Shown here: positions 42,790 to 51,758 of the stretch, piece after piece
How positions within the stretch are numbered: position 1 is the first letter of the stretch
Layout: each line of letters opens with the position of its first letter
From: Bradyrhizobium sp. BR13661
Lineage (GTDB): Bacteria > Pseudomonadota > Alphaproteobacteria > Rhizobiales > Xanthobacteraceae
Length of the DNA: 64,000 bases
Direction of reading: 5' to 3'
NCBI RefSeq assembly: GCF_029892425.1
Contig: NZ_JARXWB010000031.1
Coordinates: 31,466-95,465, forward strand
Made by a program: the position numbers and the translations under genes
The notes under the pieces: model-generated
Told to the model about the DNA's origin: nothing
The model's input: only the letters and a program-made list of their open reading frames with translations
Database searches by the model: none

Positions 42790-43887
42790 ATGGTGGATCC
42801 CGGGTTGAAGAGGCTTGTCCTGGCCGGCGTATTGGCCGCTGCCGCGACGCTTGCACTGTTCGCATTCAACACGCCACCAGCTGCCGCGGCCTCCTGCGAG
42901 CCCGAATGCGGCACCCCGAATCCCCATCCATCACCCAGCCCCTATCCGTCGCCGAGCCCAATCCCGAGCCCGTCATCGAGCCCGACGCCGACCGGCTCCG
43001 ATTCCAGCGGCAACTCGGTCAGCGGCCTCGCCAACCAGCGCTTCAACCAGATGATCACCAATCGGGTGCTCGGCACGGTGCTGCTCGGCGTCAACGAGCA
43101 GGTCAATTGCAGCGACTGCGTCAGCGCGTTCGGCTCGGCCGGCTCGTTCTCCGCCGGCATCCACGGCCGCAAGGAGCTCACCAACAATCTGTCGCTGCTC
43201 GCCGGCCTCGCCTACACGCAATATAACGAAGGCGGCTACCACATCACCAGCGCGCCGATCGGCGCCTTCGCGCTGCGCTACGACTTCACTGATTGGGGCT
43301 CGTCGCGTCCGTTCTTCGACGTCGGCACGATCCTGACACCGTGGGAGAAGGCGCGCTACACCCGCAGCTACAATACCAGCCTGGGTCCGGTGAGTGTGAC
43401 GAGCTCGACCGACGCGTCCAATTATGCGGTCTATGGCCGCGCCGGCTGGATGAGCCGACTGTCACCGCGCGACGAAGTCGCGGCCTCCATCGAGGTCTGG
43501 CAACTCTGGCAGCGCGTGTCGGGTTACGCGGACAGTGCAGTCGCATTCAATCCGTTCGACGCCAGCATCGCAACCGGCACCGACCGCACCAGCTTGGTCA
43601 AGATCGGCGGCCAGTGGACACATCTGTTTGCCGGCAACGTCGAGACCAACATCAATGGCGGCTGGGTGCAATCATTCGCCAGTCACAGCGGCATCGTCGC
43701 CACCGTGACCGGCGACGGCACGGTGGTGCCGACGATGGGCAACCAGGGCTGGTTCGAATATGGCGGCCGCCTCGGCTTCCGCGTGCAGAAAGGCTGGGTC
43801 GTCGATCTCTTCGCCAATGGCACGCTGGGTCCGCAGCCGGTGGGGAATACCATCCATGGCGGCGTCGGGCTGCGGATCAACTACTAG
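42790..43887 (+). CDS. Outer-membrane beta-barrel protein with Pro/Ser linker
   Basis: The 365-residue protein (a GTG 15 bases upstream is an alternative start) has a signal peptide to about residue 36. A CEPEC pair and a Pro/Ser/Thr repeat segment of about 25 residues (PSPSPYPSPSP type) follow, and then an autotransporter-like beta-barrel (about 75-365) ending in RINY. Further cysteines are present (NCSDC). The linker could be O-glycosylated or span peptidoglycan. It is coupled to the FecR-domain gene, and its stop overlaps the convergent VOC stop in CTAG. Confidence 0.82.
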   Translation: MVDPGLKRLVLAGVLAAAATLALFAFNTPPAAAASCEPECGTPNPHPSPSPYPSPSPIPSPSSSPTPTGSDSSGNSVSGLANQRFNQMITNRVLGTVLLGVNEQVNCSDCVSAFGSAGSFSAGIHGRKELTNNLSLLAGLAYTQYNEGGYHITSAPIGAFALRYDFTDWGSSRPFFDVGTILTPWEKARYTRSYNTSLGPVSVTSSTDASNYAVYGRAGWMSRLSPRDEVAASIEVWQLWQRVSGYADSAVAFNPFDASIATGTDRTSLVKIGGQWTHLFAGNVETNINGGWVQSFASHSGIVATVTGDGTVVPTMGNQGWFEYGGRLGFRVQKGWVVDLFANGTLGPQPVGNTIHGGVGLRINY

Positions 43888-44375
43888 GGGCGCGGTTCGC
43901 GCGCCTCAAACGCGCGCCGCAGCACCTCAACATCCAGCTTCACCATCTTCATCATGGCTTGCCAAGCACGGGCCGCTGCGGCCTTGTCGGGGCTCGACAG
44001 GAAGTCGAACATCACCTTCGGCACCACCTGCCAGGCCACGCCCCAGCGATCTCTCAGCCAACCACACTGCTCTTCCTTGCCGCCATGCGCGAGGAACGCG
44101 TTCCAGACGCTATCGACCTGAGCCTGGTCGTCGCAATGGATCATCAGCGAGATCGCGTGCGTGTACTCCATCGTCATGCCGCCGTTGAGCGCAACCAGGG
44201 GCTGCCCGGCCACGGTGAACTCGACGACGAGCACGGAATTCTCCTTGCCCGAGGGGCCGTCCGCAACATTGCGCTGGACGTTGGTGATCGCCGAATTCGG
44301 CACGAGCGAGACGTAGAACTTCGCGGCCTCCTCGGCATCGCCGTTGAACCACATGCAGGGCACGAGCCTGGACAT
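43884..44375 (-). CDS. PhnB-like VOC-fold protein
   Basis: The 163-residue protein has the PhnB/3-demethylubiquinone-methyltransferase-like VOC signature: CMWFNGDAEEAAKFYVSLV at the start, then SVLVVEFTVAGQPLVALNGG and DRWGVAWQVVPKV. VOC proteins coordinate a metal in a beta-alpha-beta fold. Its substrate is unknown. It is followed 26 bp upstream by a second VOC gene. Confidence 0.85.
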   Translation of the reverse strand: MSRLVPCMWFNGDAEEAAKFYVSLVPNSAITNVQRNVADGPSGKENSVLVVEFTVAGQPLVALNGGMTMEYTHAISLMIHCDDQAQVDSVWNAFLAHGGKEEQCGWLRDRWGVAWQVVPKVMFDFLSSPDKAAAARAWQAMMKMVKLDVEVLRRAFEAREPRP

Positions 44376-44401
44376 TGCGAGTACTCCTCTTCAGATGTCG
44401 C

Positions 44402-44830
44402 TCAGGCGTTCGCCATAGCGGGCTTCGCGGGCATGGCTGCCATGTCGAGCCAATTCACCCCCCACATGTGACCATCCGGATCCTCGAAGCTGCGGCCGTA
44501 CATGAAGCCGTAGTCGTCAATCGGGCTGGGATCAGCCACTCCTCCCGCAGCCTCGGCCTTGCCGACGATCCCGTCGACCTCGTTCCGGTTGTCGGCGGAC
44601 AGGCAGAACAGCGCCTGGTTCGAGGTCTTTGCATCCGCGATCGGCTTTGGCGTGAAGTGACGGAATTTGTCGTGGGTCGTCAGCATTACGTAGATGGCTT
44701 CGGAAAAGACCATGCAGCTCGCGGTGTCATCGCTGAATTGTGGGTTCCTGGTACCGCCGATCGCCTCGTAAAAGGCGGTCGCACGCTTGAGGTCGGTCAC
44801 CGGCAGATTGAGAAAAAACATCCTGGCCAT
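44402..44830 (-). CDS. VOC-family (glyoxalase-like) protein
   Basis: The 142-residue VOC protein starts MARMFFLNLPVTDLKRAT; AAGGAG precedes the ATG. It has the typical lines FYEAIGG, CMVFSEAIYVML, then GFMYGRSFEDPDGHMWGVNWLDM with the final metal-ligand region. It resembles the stress-related lactoylglutathione-lyase-like family. Paired with the upstream VOC gene, it may act on related substrates. Confidence 0.85.
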   Translation of the reverse strand: MARMFFLNLPVTDLKRATAFYEAIGGTRNPQFSDDTASCMVFSEAIYVMLTTHDKFRHFTPKPIADAKTSNQALFCLSADNRNEVDGIVGKAEAAGGVADPSPIDDYGFMYGRSFEDPDGHMWGVNWLDMAAMPAKPAMANA

Positions 44831-44962
44831 CGGAAGCTCCTTGGGCGGGGTTCTGCCCAAGGACGGATAGCCCGACAGCCATCCGACATCGCTTCCGGAC
44901 TTTTTCTAACAGAGGCCTCCGTGGTTCTGCCGCACGGGAACCAGGCCGTCCCGCGGCCGCTC

Positions 44963-45478
44963 TTACTTCTTCTCGTTGGGATCCCGGTGCACCGGGTCGA
45001 TCCACAGCACGGTCTCGGGCTTCTCGACAGGCTCGATGTCGAGGTTGATCGCAACCGCCTCGCCATCGCTGCGCACCAGCACGCATTCCAGCACCTCGTC
45101 CGGGCTGGCGTTGATTTCCTGATGCGGCACGTAAGGCGGCACGAAGATGAAATCGCCGGGACCGGCTTCCGCGGTGAATTGCAGGCTCTCGCCCCAGCGC
45201 ATTCGCGCCTTGCCCTTCACGACATAGATGACGCTTTCGAGATGGCCATGGTGATGTGCGCCGGTCTTGGCATCCGGCTTGATGCTGACCGTGCCCGCCC
45301 ACAATTTCTGCGCGCCCACGCGCGCGAAATTGATCGCGGCCGCACGGTCCATGCCTGCTGTCGACGGCACGTTGGTATCGAGCTGATTGCCGGGAATGAC
45401 GCGCACGCCGTCATGTTTCCAGCGATCATCGTGATGATCGTGGTCATGGTGGGAGTGGCTATGATCATGGCCGGTCAT
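44963..45478 (-). CDS. Cupin protein with a histidine-rich N-terminus
   Basis: The 171-residue protein starts MTGHDHSHSHHDHDHHDD: nine histidines fall within the first 22 residues. The cupin domain follows: motif 1 at GAHHHGHLESVIYVV and motif 2 at GDFIFVPPYVPHQE provide the metal histidines and Glu. The His-rich leader could bind Ni, Zn or Co. No signal peptide is visible. Enzymatic activity is unknown. Confidence 0.85.
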   Translation of the reverse strand: MTGHDHSHSHHDHDHHDDRWKHDGVRVIPGNQLDTNVPSTAGMDRAAAINFARVGAQKLWAGTVSIKPDAKTGAHHHGHLESVIYVVKGKARMRWGESLQFTAEAGPGDFIFVPPYVPHQEINASPDEVLECVLVRSDGEAVAINLDIEPVEKPETVLWIDPVHRDPNEKK

Positions 45479-45605
45479 TGGTCTTGCTTTCTGTTGGTTC
45501 CGTGCGCCGCAAGCTAGCCAAAGCCGCGACCTCTAGCCATACCAAAAAAGGAACTCTCATAGCCGCCGGACGTTGTTATCGCGAGCAAACTGGAAGGAGA
45601 GTTTC

Positions 45606-45824
45606 ATGGGTAGCACGAACGACAAGATCAAGGGCACCGCCAACGAAGCGATCGGCAAGGCCAAGCAGGGCATCGGTGAAGCCACCGGTTCCGATCGCCT
45701 GAAAGGCGAAGGCGTCGTCCAGGAGGTGAAGGGCAAGGGCCAGAAGGCCATGGGCGATGCCAAGGACGCCGCCAAGGAAGCGATTGATCGCGCTGCTGGT
45801 GCCGCACGTCGCGCGGCCGAGTAA
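45606..45824 (+). CDS. CsbD-family general-stress protein
   Basis: The 72-residue protein starts MGSTNDKIKGTANEAIGKAKQ and repeats an Asn/Lys/Gly/Ala pattern typical of CsbD, a small, mainly disordered or helical stress protein. GGAAGGAGAG precedes the ATG. It ends at a strong terminator. Upregulation under general stress is known for relatives; the molecular function is not. Confidence 0.88.
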   Translation: MGSTNDKIKGTANEAIGKAKQGIGEATGSDRLKGEGVVQEVKGKGQKAMGDAKDAAKEAIDRAAGAARRAAE

Positions 45825-45845
45825 ACCGGCGTGAATCTGAAAGCG

Positions 45846-45873
45846 AAAAGACCGGCCTCAGGGCCGGTCTTTT
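45846..45873 (+). terminator. Intrinsic terminator after csbD-like gene
   Basis: AAAAGACCGGCC and GGCCGGTCTTTT pair perfectly over 12 bp around the 4-nt loop TCAG, followed by further T residues. Confidence 0.9.
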
Positions 45874-45894
45874 TGTTGATATCGATTTGTCTCC

Positions 45895-46006
45895 GTCATG
45901 GCCGGGCTTGACCCGGCCATCCACGTCTTGGCCATGTGTAGAAAAAACGTGGATGCTCGGGACATCTAGCGCGAAGACGCGCTTCGCGCTTTTGCCCGGG
46001 CACGAC
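45895..46006. repeat. GTCATGGCCGGG-type palindromic intergenic repeat
   Basis: It begins GTCATGGCCGGGCTTGACCCGGCC, with its own small hairpin, and runs to GCCCGGGCACGAC, enclosing CCACGT...ACGTGG and CGCGAAGACGCGCTTCGCG palindromes. Related to the elements at 20346 and 25478, it lies between csbD and the FKBP gene. Confidence 0.7.
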
Positions 46007-46015
46007 GATCAAAAG

Positions 46016-46480
46016 TCACTTCACCCCGAGCAATTCCACATCGAACATCAATGTCGCGTTCGGCGGGATCACGCCGCCAGCGCCGCGCGCGCCGTAGCCG
46101 AGCTGCGGCGGGATGATCAGCGTGCGCTTGCCGCCGACCTTCATCGTCGCGACGCCCTCGTCCCAGCCGGCAATGACACGGCCCTTGCCGATCGGGAATT
46201 CGAACGGCTCGTTGCGATCGACCGAGCTATCGAACTTCTTGCCCTTCTGGCCATTCTCGTAGAGCCAGCCGGTGTAGTGCATCACGCAGATCTGGCCGGG
46301 CTTCGGCGAAGCGCCGGTGCCGACAACGCTGTCGATAGTCTGCAAGCCTGAAGCTGTGGTCATGGTCTTTCCTGCGGTCTGGGCCGAGGCCGTGGTGGAA
46401 ACGAAACCGGACACGCCGCCGATCACGGTGATCGTGAGTGCCGACATGATAGCGAGAAGTGCGCGCTGGAAACGCTGCAT
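46016..46480 (-). CDS. FKBP-type peptidyl-prolyl isomerase, periplasmic
   Basis: The 154-residue protein has a signal peptide (about residues 1-33, cleavage after ASA). The FKBP domain shows VMHYTGWLYENGQKGKKFDSS, FPIGKGRVIAGWDEG and LIIPPQLGYGARGAGGVIPPNATL, with the conserved Tyr, Phe, Asp and Trp of the pocket. It catalyses prolyl cis-trans isomerisation during folding of envelope proteins. Confidence 0.93.
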   Translation of the reverse strand: MQRFQRALLAIMSALTITVIGGVSGFVSTTASAQTAGKTMTTASGLQTIDSVVGTGASPKPGQICVMHYTGWLYENGQKGKKFDSSVDRNEPFEFPIGKGRVIAGWDEGVATMKVGGKRTLIIPPQLGYGARGAGGVIPPNATLMFDVELLGVK

Positions 46481-46565
46481 AGAACACCTTCCGTTTGAGG
46501 CGGGAGGTGTCTAGCGCAACGAGGGGGCGGTTTCCAGCCGTAACCTTTGCAGTTTTGCGTCTCGC

Positions 46566-48152
46566 TCAGTAGCCGAGCGCGCAGCCGTCCTTGCGTGGGT
46601 CCGAACCACCGGTCAGCGTGCCCTTGTCCCAGTCGATCCAGATCGCCTGGGCGCCGCCGAGTGGGCCGACCACGCTGGTGGTCTTGTGGCCGAGCTTCCT
46701 GAGACCCTCGACGATATCCGCCGGGACGCTGTCCTCGAGCTGATACTGGCCCTCGTAGTGCAGGCCACGCGGCATATCGATCGCCTCCTGCACGTCGCAG
46801 CCATAGTCGAGGATGTTGGTCACGACGTGGGTCTGCCCGGTCGGCTGGTACTGTCCGCCCATCACCGCGAACGGCATCACCGAGCGACCGCCCTTGGAGA
46901 GCAGGCCCGGCATGATCGTATGCAGCGGACGCTTGCCACCCTCGATGCAGTTCGGATGGCCCGGCTGGATGCGGAAGCCGCCGGCGCGGTTCTGCAGCAG
47001 CACGCCGGTCTTGTTCGAGACGATGGCCGAGCCGAAGGAATGCGCGACCGAGTTGATGAACGAGCAGACGTTGCGGTCCTTGTCCACCACCGTGATGTAG
47101 ATGGTCGAGGGATTCATCGGCGGCGCGACGTTCGGCAGGTCGAGCATGCCGTCCATGCGGATCTTGCCGATGTACTCGTCGGCAAAGCCCTTTTCCAGCA
47201 TCTCGGCGACGTTGATCTTCATGTGATCGGGAGAGGCGACATGCATCTCGCGATTCATGTAGGCGATGCGCGCGGCCTCCGCCTCGAGGTGGAAACGCTC
47301 GACGCTGAGCGGCGCATATTTGGTGAGGTCGAAGCGCGACAGGATGTTGAGCATCAACAGCGCGGTAACACCAGGGCCGTTCGGCGGGCACTGCCAGACG
47401 TCGTAGCCCTTATAGGTGGTCCCGATCGGCGTCGTGGTCTCGGTGGTGTGCGCGGCGAAATCGTCGAGCGTGTGCAGGCCGCCGATACCGCGCAAGGTCT
47501 CGACCATGTCTTCCGCAATCGCGCCCTTGTAGAAGGCATCGCGGCCGTCCTTGGCGATCGCACGCAGGGTCTTGCCGAGCTCGGCCTGGCGGATGACGTC
47601 GCCGGCGACCGGCGGCTTGCCGCCCGGTAGGAGGTAACGCGCCGTGTTGGTGCCGTTCTTCAGCTTCTCGAACTGGTTTTTCCAGTCGAAGGCGATGCGG
47701 GGGGCAACGACATAGCCTTCTTCCGCCGCCTTGATCGCCGGCTGCAGCAGCCGGTCGAAGCCGAACTTGCCGTGATCGCGCAGCACGGTTGCGAAACAGT
47801 CGATCACGCCGGGGATCGACACCGCATGCGCCGAGGTCAGCGGCACGGAATTGATCTTGCGCTCGAGATACCAATCGGCGTTGGCCGCCTTCGGTGCCCG
47901 GCCGGAACCGTTATAGGCGATGATCTTGCCCTCGCCGCGCGGCTGGATCAGCGCAAAACAGTCGCCGCCGATGCCGGTCGACTGCGGCTCGATCACGCCG
48001 AGCATGGCCGACCCCGCCACCGCCGCGTCCACCGCCGTACCGCCTTCGCGCAGCACTTCAATCGCGGCGAGCGACGCCTGCGGATGCGAGGTCGCCACCA
48101 TCGCGTTGGTGGCGTGAACCGTGGACCTGCCGGGGAAATGGAAGTTTCTCAT
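46566..48152 (-). CDS. ggt: Gamma-glutamyltransferase-family protein without a signal peptide
   Basis: The 528-residue member of the Ntn-hydrolase family starts MRNFHFPGRSTVHA. The autocleavage/catalytic threonine is likely Thr350 in NPSTIYITVVDKD, aligned with the family TTHYSVVD; the second Thr is replaced. Substrate-pocket motifs such as AVAGSAMLGVIEPQSTGIGGDCF are present. No export signal precedes them, unlike the periplasmic E. coli enzyme, so it is probably cytoplasmic. It may hydrolyse gamma-glutamyl amides rather than extracellular glutathione. The start has a weak GAGAG site. Confidence 0.88.
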   Translation of the reverse strand: MRNFHFPGRSTVHATNAMVATSHPQASLAAIEVLREGGTAVDAAVAGSAMLGVIEPQSTGIGGDCFALIQPRGEGKIIAYNGSGRAPKAANADWYLERKINSVPLTSAHAVSIPGVIDCFATVLRDHGKFGFDRLLQPAIKAAEEGYVVAPRIAFDWKNQFEKLKNGTNTARYLLPGGKPPVAGDVIRQAELGKTLRAIAKDGRDAFYKGAIAEDMVETLRGIGGLHTLDDFAAHTTETTTPIGTTYKGYDVWQCPPNGPGVTALLMLNILSRFDLTKYAPLSVERFHLEAEAARIAYMNREMHVASPDHMKINVAEMLEKGFADEYIGKIRMDGMLDLPNVAPPMNPSTIYITVVDKDRNVCSFINSVAHSFGSAIVSNKTGVLLQNRAGGFRIQPGHPNCIEGGKRPLHTIMPGLLSKGGRSVMPFAVMGGQYQPTGQTHVVTNILDYGCDVQEAIDMPRGLHYEGQYQLEDSVPADIVEGLRKLGHKTTSVVGPLGGAQAIWIDWDKGTLTGGSDPRKDGCALGY

Positions 48153-48362
48153 CGAAGTTTTGCTCTCTTGGGCGTCTAGGCTTAAGTCTCGGGGCGCGGG
48201 CCGCGCCATCTCGGAAAACCGGGCCTACATGACACATTCCGGCCCGCCGGGGCAATGCTGGCATACCAGGGAAATGGCTGCCATCCGCCAGGGGTATAGA
48301 CCCTCATCAACCTTCGACCGTGCGGGTTTTCTGGGCGGGGCCCGCCTGCTAAACGAGCCGCC

Positions 48363-49130
48363 ATGACTTCAAAGAATCTGGTCACCAAGGTCTGCGCCTT
48401 CTACCAATTCGCCGCCCTGCCCGATTACCGCGAACTGCGCGAACCGCTGCGCGCGTTCTGTGCCGGCCTGTCCCTGAAGGGCAGCGTGCTGCTGGCCGAG
48501 GAGGGCATCAACGGCACGATCGCGGGCGCGCCTGAGGCGATCGACGCATTTGCCCATGAACTCGCGCACGGGGCGATGTTCGGCGGACGGCTGAACAATC
48601 TCGAGCTGAAATGCTCGACCGCGGAAGCCATGCCGTTCGGCCGGCTCAAGGTGCGGCTGAAGAAGGAGATCGTCACACTTGGCGACGCGGCCGCCGATCC
48701 GACACGGCAGGTCGGCACCTATGTCGATGCGAACGACTGGAACGACCTGATCGCCTCACCCGACATGCTGGTGATCGACACCCGCAATGCTTTCGAGGTG
48801 GCGATGGGGACATTCGAGGGGGCGGTCGATCCTGAGATCAGGAGCTTTGGCCAGTTCAAGGATTTCGCCGCCGAGAAGCTCGATCCTGCAAAACACCGCA
48901 AGATCGCGATGTTCTGCACCGGCGGCATCCGCTGCGAAAAGGCGAGCGCGCATCTGCTGGCGCGCGGCTTTGCGGAGGTGTACCACCTCAAGGGCGGCAT
49001 TTTGAAGTATCTGGAAGACGTGCCAGAAGCGCAGAGCCGCTGGCGCGGGGAATGCTTCGTGTTCGATGAGCGCGTCGCGCTCGGTCACGGCTTGCGCGAA
49101 CGAGACAAGGGGCACGCAGGTGACGAATGA
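48363..49130 (+). CDS. trhO: tRNA uridine(34) hydroxylase, rhodanese-like
   Basis: The 255-residue enzyme hydroxylates U34 of some tRNAs in an oxygen-dependent way, the first step to 5-(carboxy)methoxyuridine. An N-terminal ferredoxin-like domain (about 1-110, with SVLLAEEGINGTIAG) precedes a rhodanese domain (about 120-220) with VIDTRNAFEV and the catalytic Cys185 in FCTGGIRCEK. It overlaps the slyX start by 11 bases. Confidence 0.92.
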   Translation: MTSKNLVTKVCAFYQFAALPDYRELREPLRAFCAGLSLKGSVLLAEEGINGTIAGAPEAIDAFAHELAHGAMFGGRLNNLELKCSTAEAMPFGRLKVRLKKEIVTLGDAAADPTRQVGTYVDANDWNDLIASPDMLVIDTRNAFEVAMGTFEGAVDPEIRSFGQFKDFAAEKLDPAKHRKIAMFCTGGIRCEKASAHLLARGFAEVYHLKGGILKYLEDVPEAQSRWRGECFVFDERVALGHGLRERDKGHAGDE

Positions 49131-49338
49131 GATCAAGGCGCTCACTGAGCGCATCGACGCACTGGAGACACGCCTCGCCTATCAGGATGACACCATCGAG
49201 ACGTTGAACCAGACCATCACCGCGCAGTGGAAGCAGATCGATGCGCTGACCCGAAAGGTCGCAGAGCTTGGCGAGCGTTTGCAGGAAACCGAGACCAATG
49301 CGCCGGGTCCGGCCAACGAGCGGCCGCCGCACTACTGA
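49120..49338 (+). CDS. slyX: SlyX-family protein
   Basis: The 72-residue protein initiates at GTG 49120 (AAGGGG 7 nt upstream) inside the trhO end, implying coupled translation. It is one long coiled coil of heptads (ALTERIDALETRLAYQDDTIETLNQTI), the SlyX signature, ending PPHY as family members do. Its molecular role is unknown. Confidence 0.9.
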   Translation: MTNEIKALTERIDALETRLAYQDDTIETLNQTITAQWKQIDALTRKVAELGERLQETETNAPGPANERPPHY

Positions 49339-49360
49339 ACGCGATGACTGACCTGATGCC

Positions 49361-51265
49361 TTATTGGCCGGACGCTTTGGCCATCAGGGTCATGATCTCG
49401 CCGGACATCATGAGCCTGTCGCGGCCGGCATCCTTGGCGGCGTAGAGCGCGCGGTCGGCGGCCTCCACCAGCGAGCCCGAGCCGGCAGTTCGTTCCACCG
49501 CCGGCCGGCAGGCCGCGCCGCCGACGGAAGCGGTGACGCATGGCCCCGCCGGATTGGAGGCGTGAACCAGACCCGCATCGTGGATGGCGCTGCGGATCCG
49601 CTCGCCGACGCGGGCGCAGCCGGCGGCATCGGTATTCGGCAGCAGCATGGCGAATTCCTCGCCGCCATAGCGGGCGGCGAGATCGCCGACGCGCTGCACC
49701 TCGTCCGCAATGATCTTCGCGACCACCCGCAGGCAGGCGTCGCCGGCGGGATGGCCATATTCGTCGTTGTAGGCCTTGAAGTGATCGACGTCGATCATCA
49801 GCAGGCCAAGGCTTGAGCGGTCGCGATAAGCGCGCGCCCACTCCTCCATCAGCCGCTCGTCGAAGCGGCGGCGGTTGGCAAGCCCGGTGAGGCTGTCCTC
49901 GATCGCGAGCGTCTCGAGCCTTGTCTCGAGTTGCTTCTGCTCGGTGATGTCGCGCGAGATCGCAACCACGCCGTCGACACTGCCGTTATCCTTGCGCGTC
50001 ACGCGCATGGTCGATTCCAGCCAGACCTCGGACTTCTGCCGGTGCACGTTTCGATAGGTGACGCGCGCTTCTTCCGTATCGCCACGCTTCATGGCCTCGA
50101 TGATGGCCTGGACATGCGGCCGGTCCTCGGGATGGATGCCGGCAAGCGCCTCCGTGCCGATCAGCTGGTTGGCACGCCAGCCGACCACGCGGTTGGACGA
50201 CGGCGAGACGTAGCGCAGCCGCTCGTCGAGCCCGATGCGGGTGACCATGTCGCTGGAGCCTTCCGCGAGCAGGCGGAAATGCGCCTCCTTCTCGATCAGA
50301 GCGGCCGCCATGCGCTGGCCTCGCTGCAGCTGCCGCACCAGCACCGAGCCGATGATGGCGATCAGCATCACCAGCGCCAGCACGTAGAGCATGCGGGAGA
50401 TCGCAGCAGTCCGCCAAGGTGCGAGCAGTTCGTCCTTGTCGACGGTGGCAAGCAGCACGAGCGGGTAACGGCCGCTGCGCTTGAAGAAGCTGACGCGCTC
50501 GGCGCCGTCCAGCGGCGATTTGAAATGATAGGCACCGCTCGGCCGTTGCAGGCTGGCATCGCGGAACAGCGGCGTATCGCCAACGTTGCGGCCGACGAAC
50601 TTCTCGTTGTTCGGGTTGCGCGCGATGATCAGGCCATCGCCGTATATCAGAGTCACCGAGCTGTTGCGGCCGATCTCGAACTGCTCGTAGAAATGCGACA
50701 GATAGCGTGAGCCGATGGCCGCGAGCACCACGCCGCCGAAGCTGCCGTCGGGCTTGTTGAAGCGGCGCGACAGGGTGACGACCCATTCGCCATCCAGCAG
50801 GCTCTTCACCGGATGGCCGATAAAGGCCTCGCGATTGGGCGAGAGCTGATGGTGGCGGAAGAACGCGTCGTCGCTGAGCGTCGAGGCGATCGTGCCCGGC
50901 GCGGTCAGCCAGTTGCCCTGATCGTCGATGATGGCAAGGCTATGGACGCGCTCCATCGCCTTCTTGCGCGCTTCCAGCAGATTGCGCAGCTTCGCAATGG
51001 TGGCGGGATCGGCGCCGTCCATCTCCAGCCGGCTGACGACGCCGACGACCCCGGAATCCAGGAGATCAAGGCTGTCCTCGGCATGCTGCGTCAACGAGCG
51101 GGCGACGTTCGCCATCTCGGTCTCGGCACCCTTGAGCACCTGATCGCGCGCGGCCCATTCGCGCCAGCCACTGACGCCGAGGATCGCCACACAGGTGAGA
51201 ACGACGAAAGCCGCCGCACGCAGCGGCAGGCGGCTCCATCCAGCTCTCTGTGAGGCGAGGTTCAT
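49361..51265 (-). CDS. Diguanylate cyclase with dCACHE and PAS sensor domains
   Basis: The 634-residue membrane protein makes c-di-GMP. A transmembrane helix at about 15-35 precedes a periplasmic dCACHE-like domain (about 40-280), a second helix at about 290-310, a PAS domain (about 335-445) and a GGDEF domain. The active site reads GGEEF, and an RVGD I-site lies five residues upstream, so product inhibition is likely. The external ligand is unknown. Neighbouring genes do not indicate a pathway. Confidence 0.92.
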   Translation of the reverse strand: MNLASQRAGWSRLPLRAAAFVVLTCVAILGVSGWREWAARDQVLKGAETEMANVARSLTQHAEDSLDLLDSGVVGVVSRLEMDGADPATIAKLRNLLEARKKAMERVHSLAIIDDQGNWLTAPGTIASTLSDDAFFRHHQLSPNREAFIGHPVKSLLDGEWVVTLSRRFNKPDGSFGGVVLAAIGSRYLSHFYEQFEIGRNSSVTLIYGDGLIIARNPNNEKFVGRNVGDTPLFRDASLQRPSGAYHFKSPLDGAERVSFFKRSGRYPLVLLATVDKDELLAPWRTAAISRMLYVLALVMLIAIIGSVLVRQLQRGQRMAAALIEKEAHFRLLAEGSSDMVTRIGLDERLRYVSPSSNRVVGWRANQLIGTEALAGIHPEDRPHVQAIIEAMKRGDTEEARVTYRNVHRQKSEVWLESTMRVTRKDNGSVDGVVAISRDITEQKQLETRLETLAIEDSLTGLANRRRFDERLMEEWARAYRDRSSLGLLMIDVDHFKAYNDEYGHPAGDACLRVVAKIIADEVQRVGDLAARYGGEEFAMLLPNTDAAGCARVGERIRSAIHDAGLVHASNPAGPCVTASVGGAACRPAVERTAGSGSLVEAADRALYAAKDAGRDRLMMSGEIMTLMAKASGQ

Positions 51266-51431
51266 GCGACAGAAATCTCCAATGGAGGGAAACTCTGCCG
51301 CTTCTGTTATTGAACCCTGAAGCGCCTGCGCGGATTCGCAGTCTCCCAGCGGTTTTCCCGTACTCCTACGGACCGGGGTTTCCGCAGATCACTAACGAGG
51401 TCTTAGCAACAGTATCGGAAACCGGCGACCG

Positions 51432-51647
51432 CTAGCTGAAGATCGCCTTAACCTTGTCCCAGAACGAGGGATTGTCGGCATCCGCGTCCGCCTTCGACGG
51501 CGTCGGCTGCGCGGCGCTAACGGGATCGGAGGCGGGAAAGGTATCTTCCAAGCCGGTGTCGAGCCTGGCGTGACGGTCGGCGGCGAGCGCTTCGCGCAGA
51601 TCGTCGGCGTGCTTGTCGTGCGGCGCGGGATTGAATGTCTGGGCCAT
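51432..51647 (-). CDS. Conserved small hypothetical protein (DTFPASDP motif)
   Basis: The 71-residue, acidic and hydrophilic protein holds LDTGLEDTFPASDPVSAAQP in its middle, a motif conserved in small alphaproteobacterial proteins of unknown function. The tail FWDKVKAIFS is amphipathic. The ATG has GGAGGAGAC upstream. Confidence 0.7.
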   Translation of the reverse strand: MAQTFNPAPHDKHADDLREALAADRHARLDTGLEDTFPASDPVSAAQPTPSKADADADNPSFWDKVKAIFS

Positions 51648-51758
51648 GGGATGTCTCCTCCATTGGCGGGGTCAACGCGGCGCAATTGCACTGGTTCCGC
51701 TGTTCCGCTTCCGCGCCCGGCGGTGTATCAGGAACCCAACTCTGCATCAGGATTGCCA

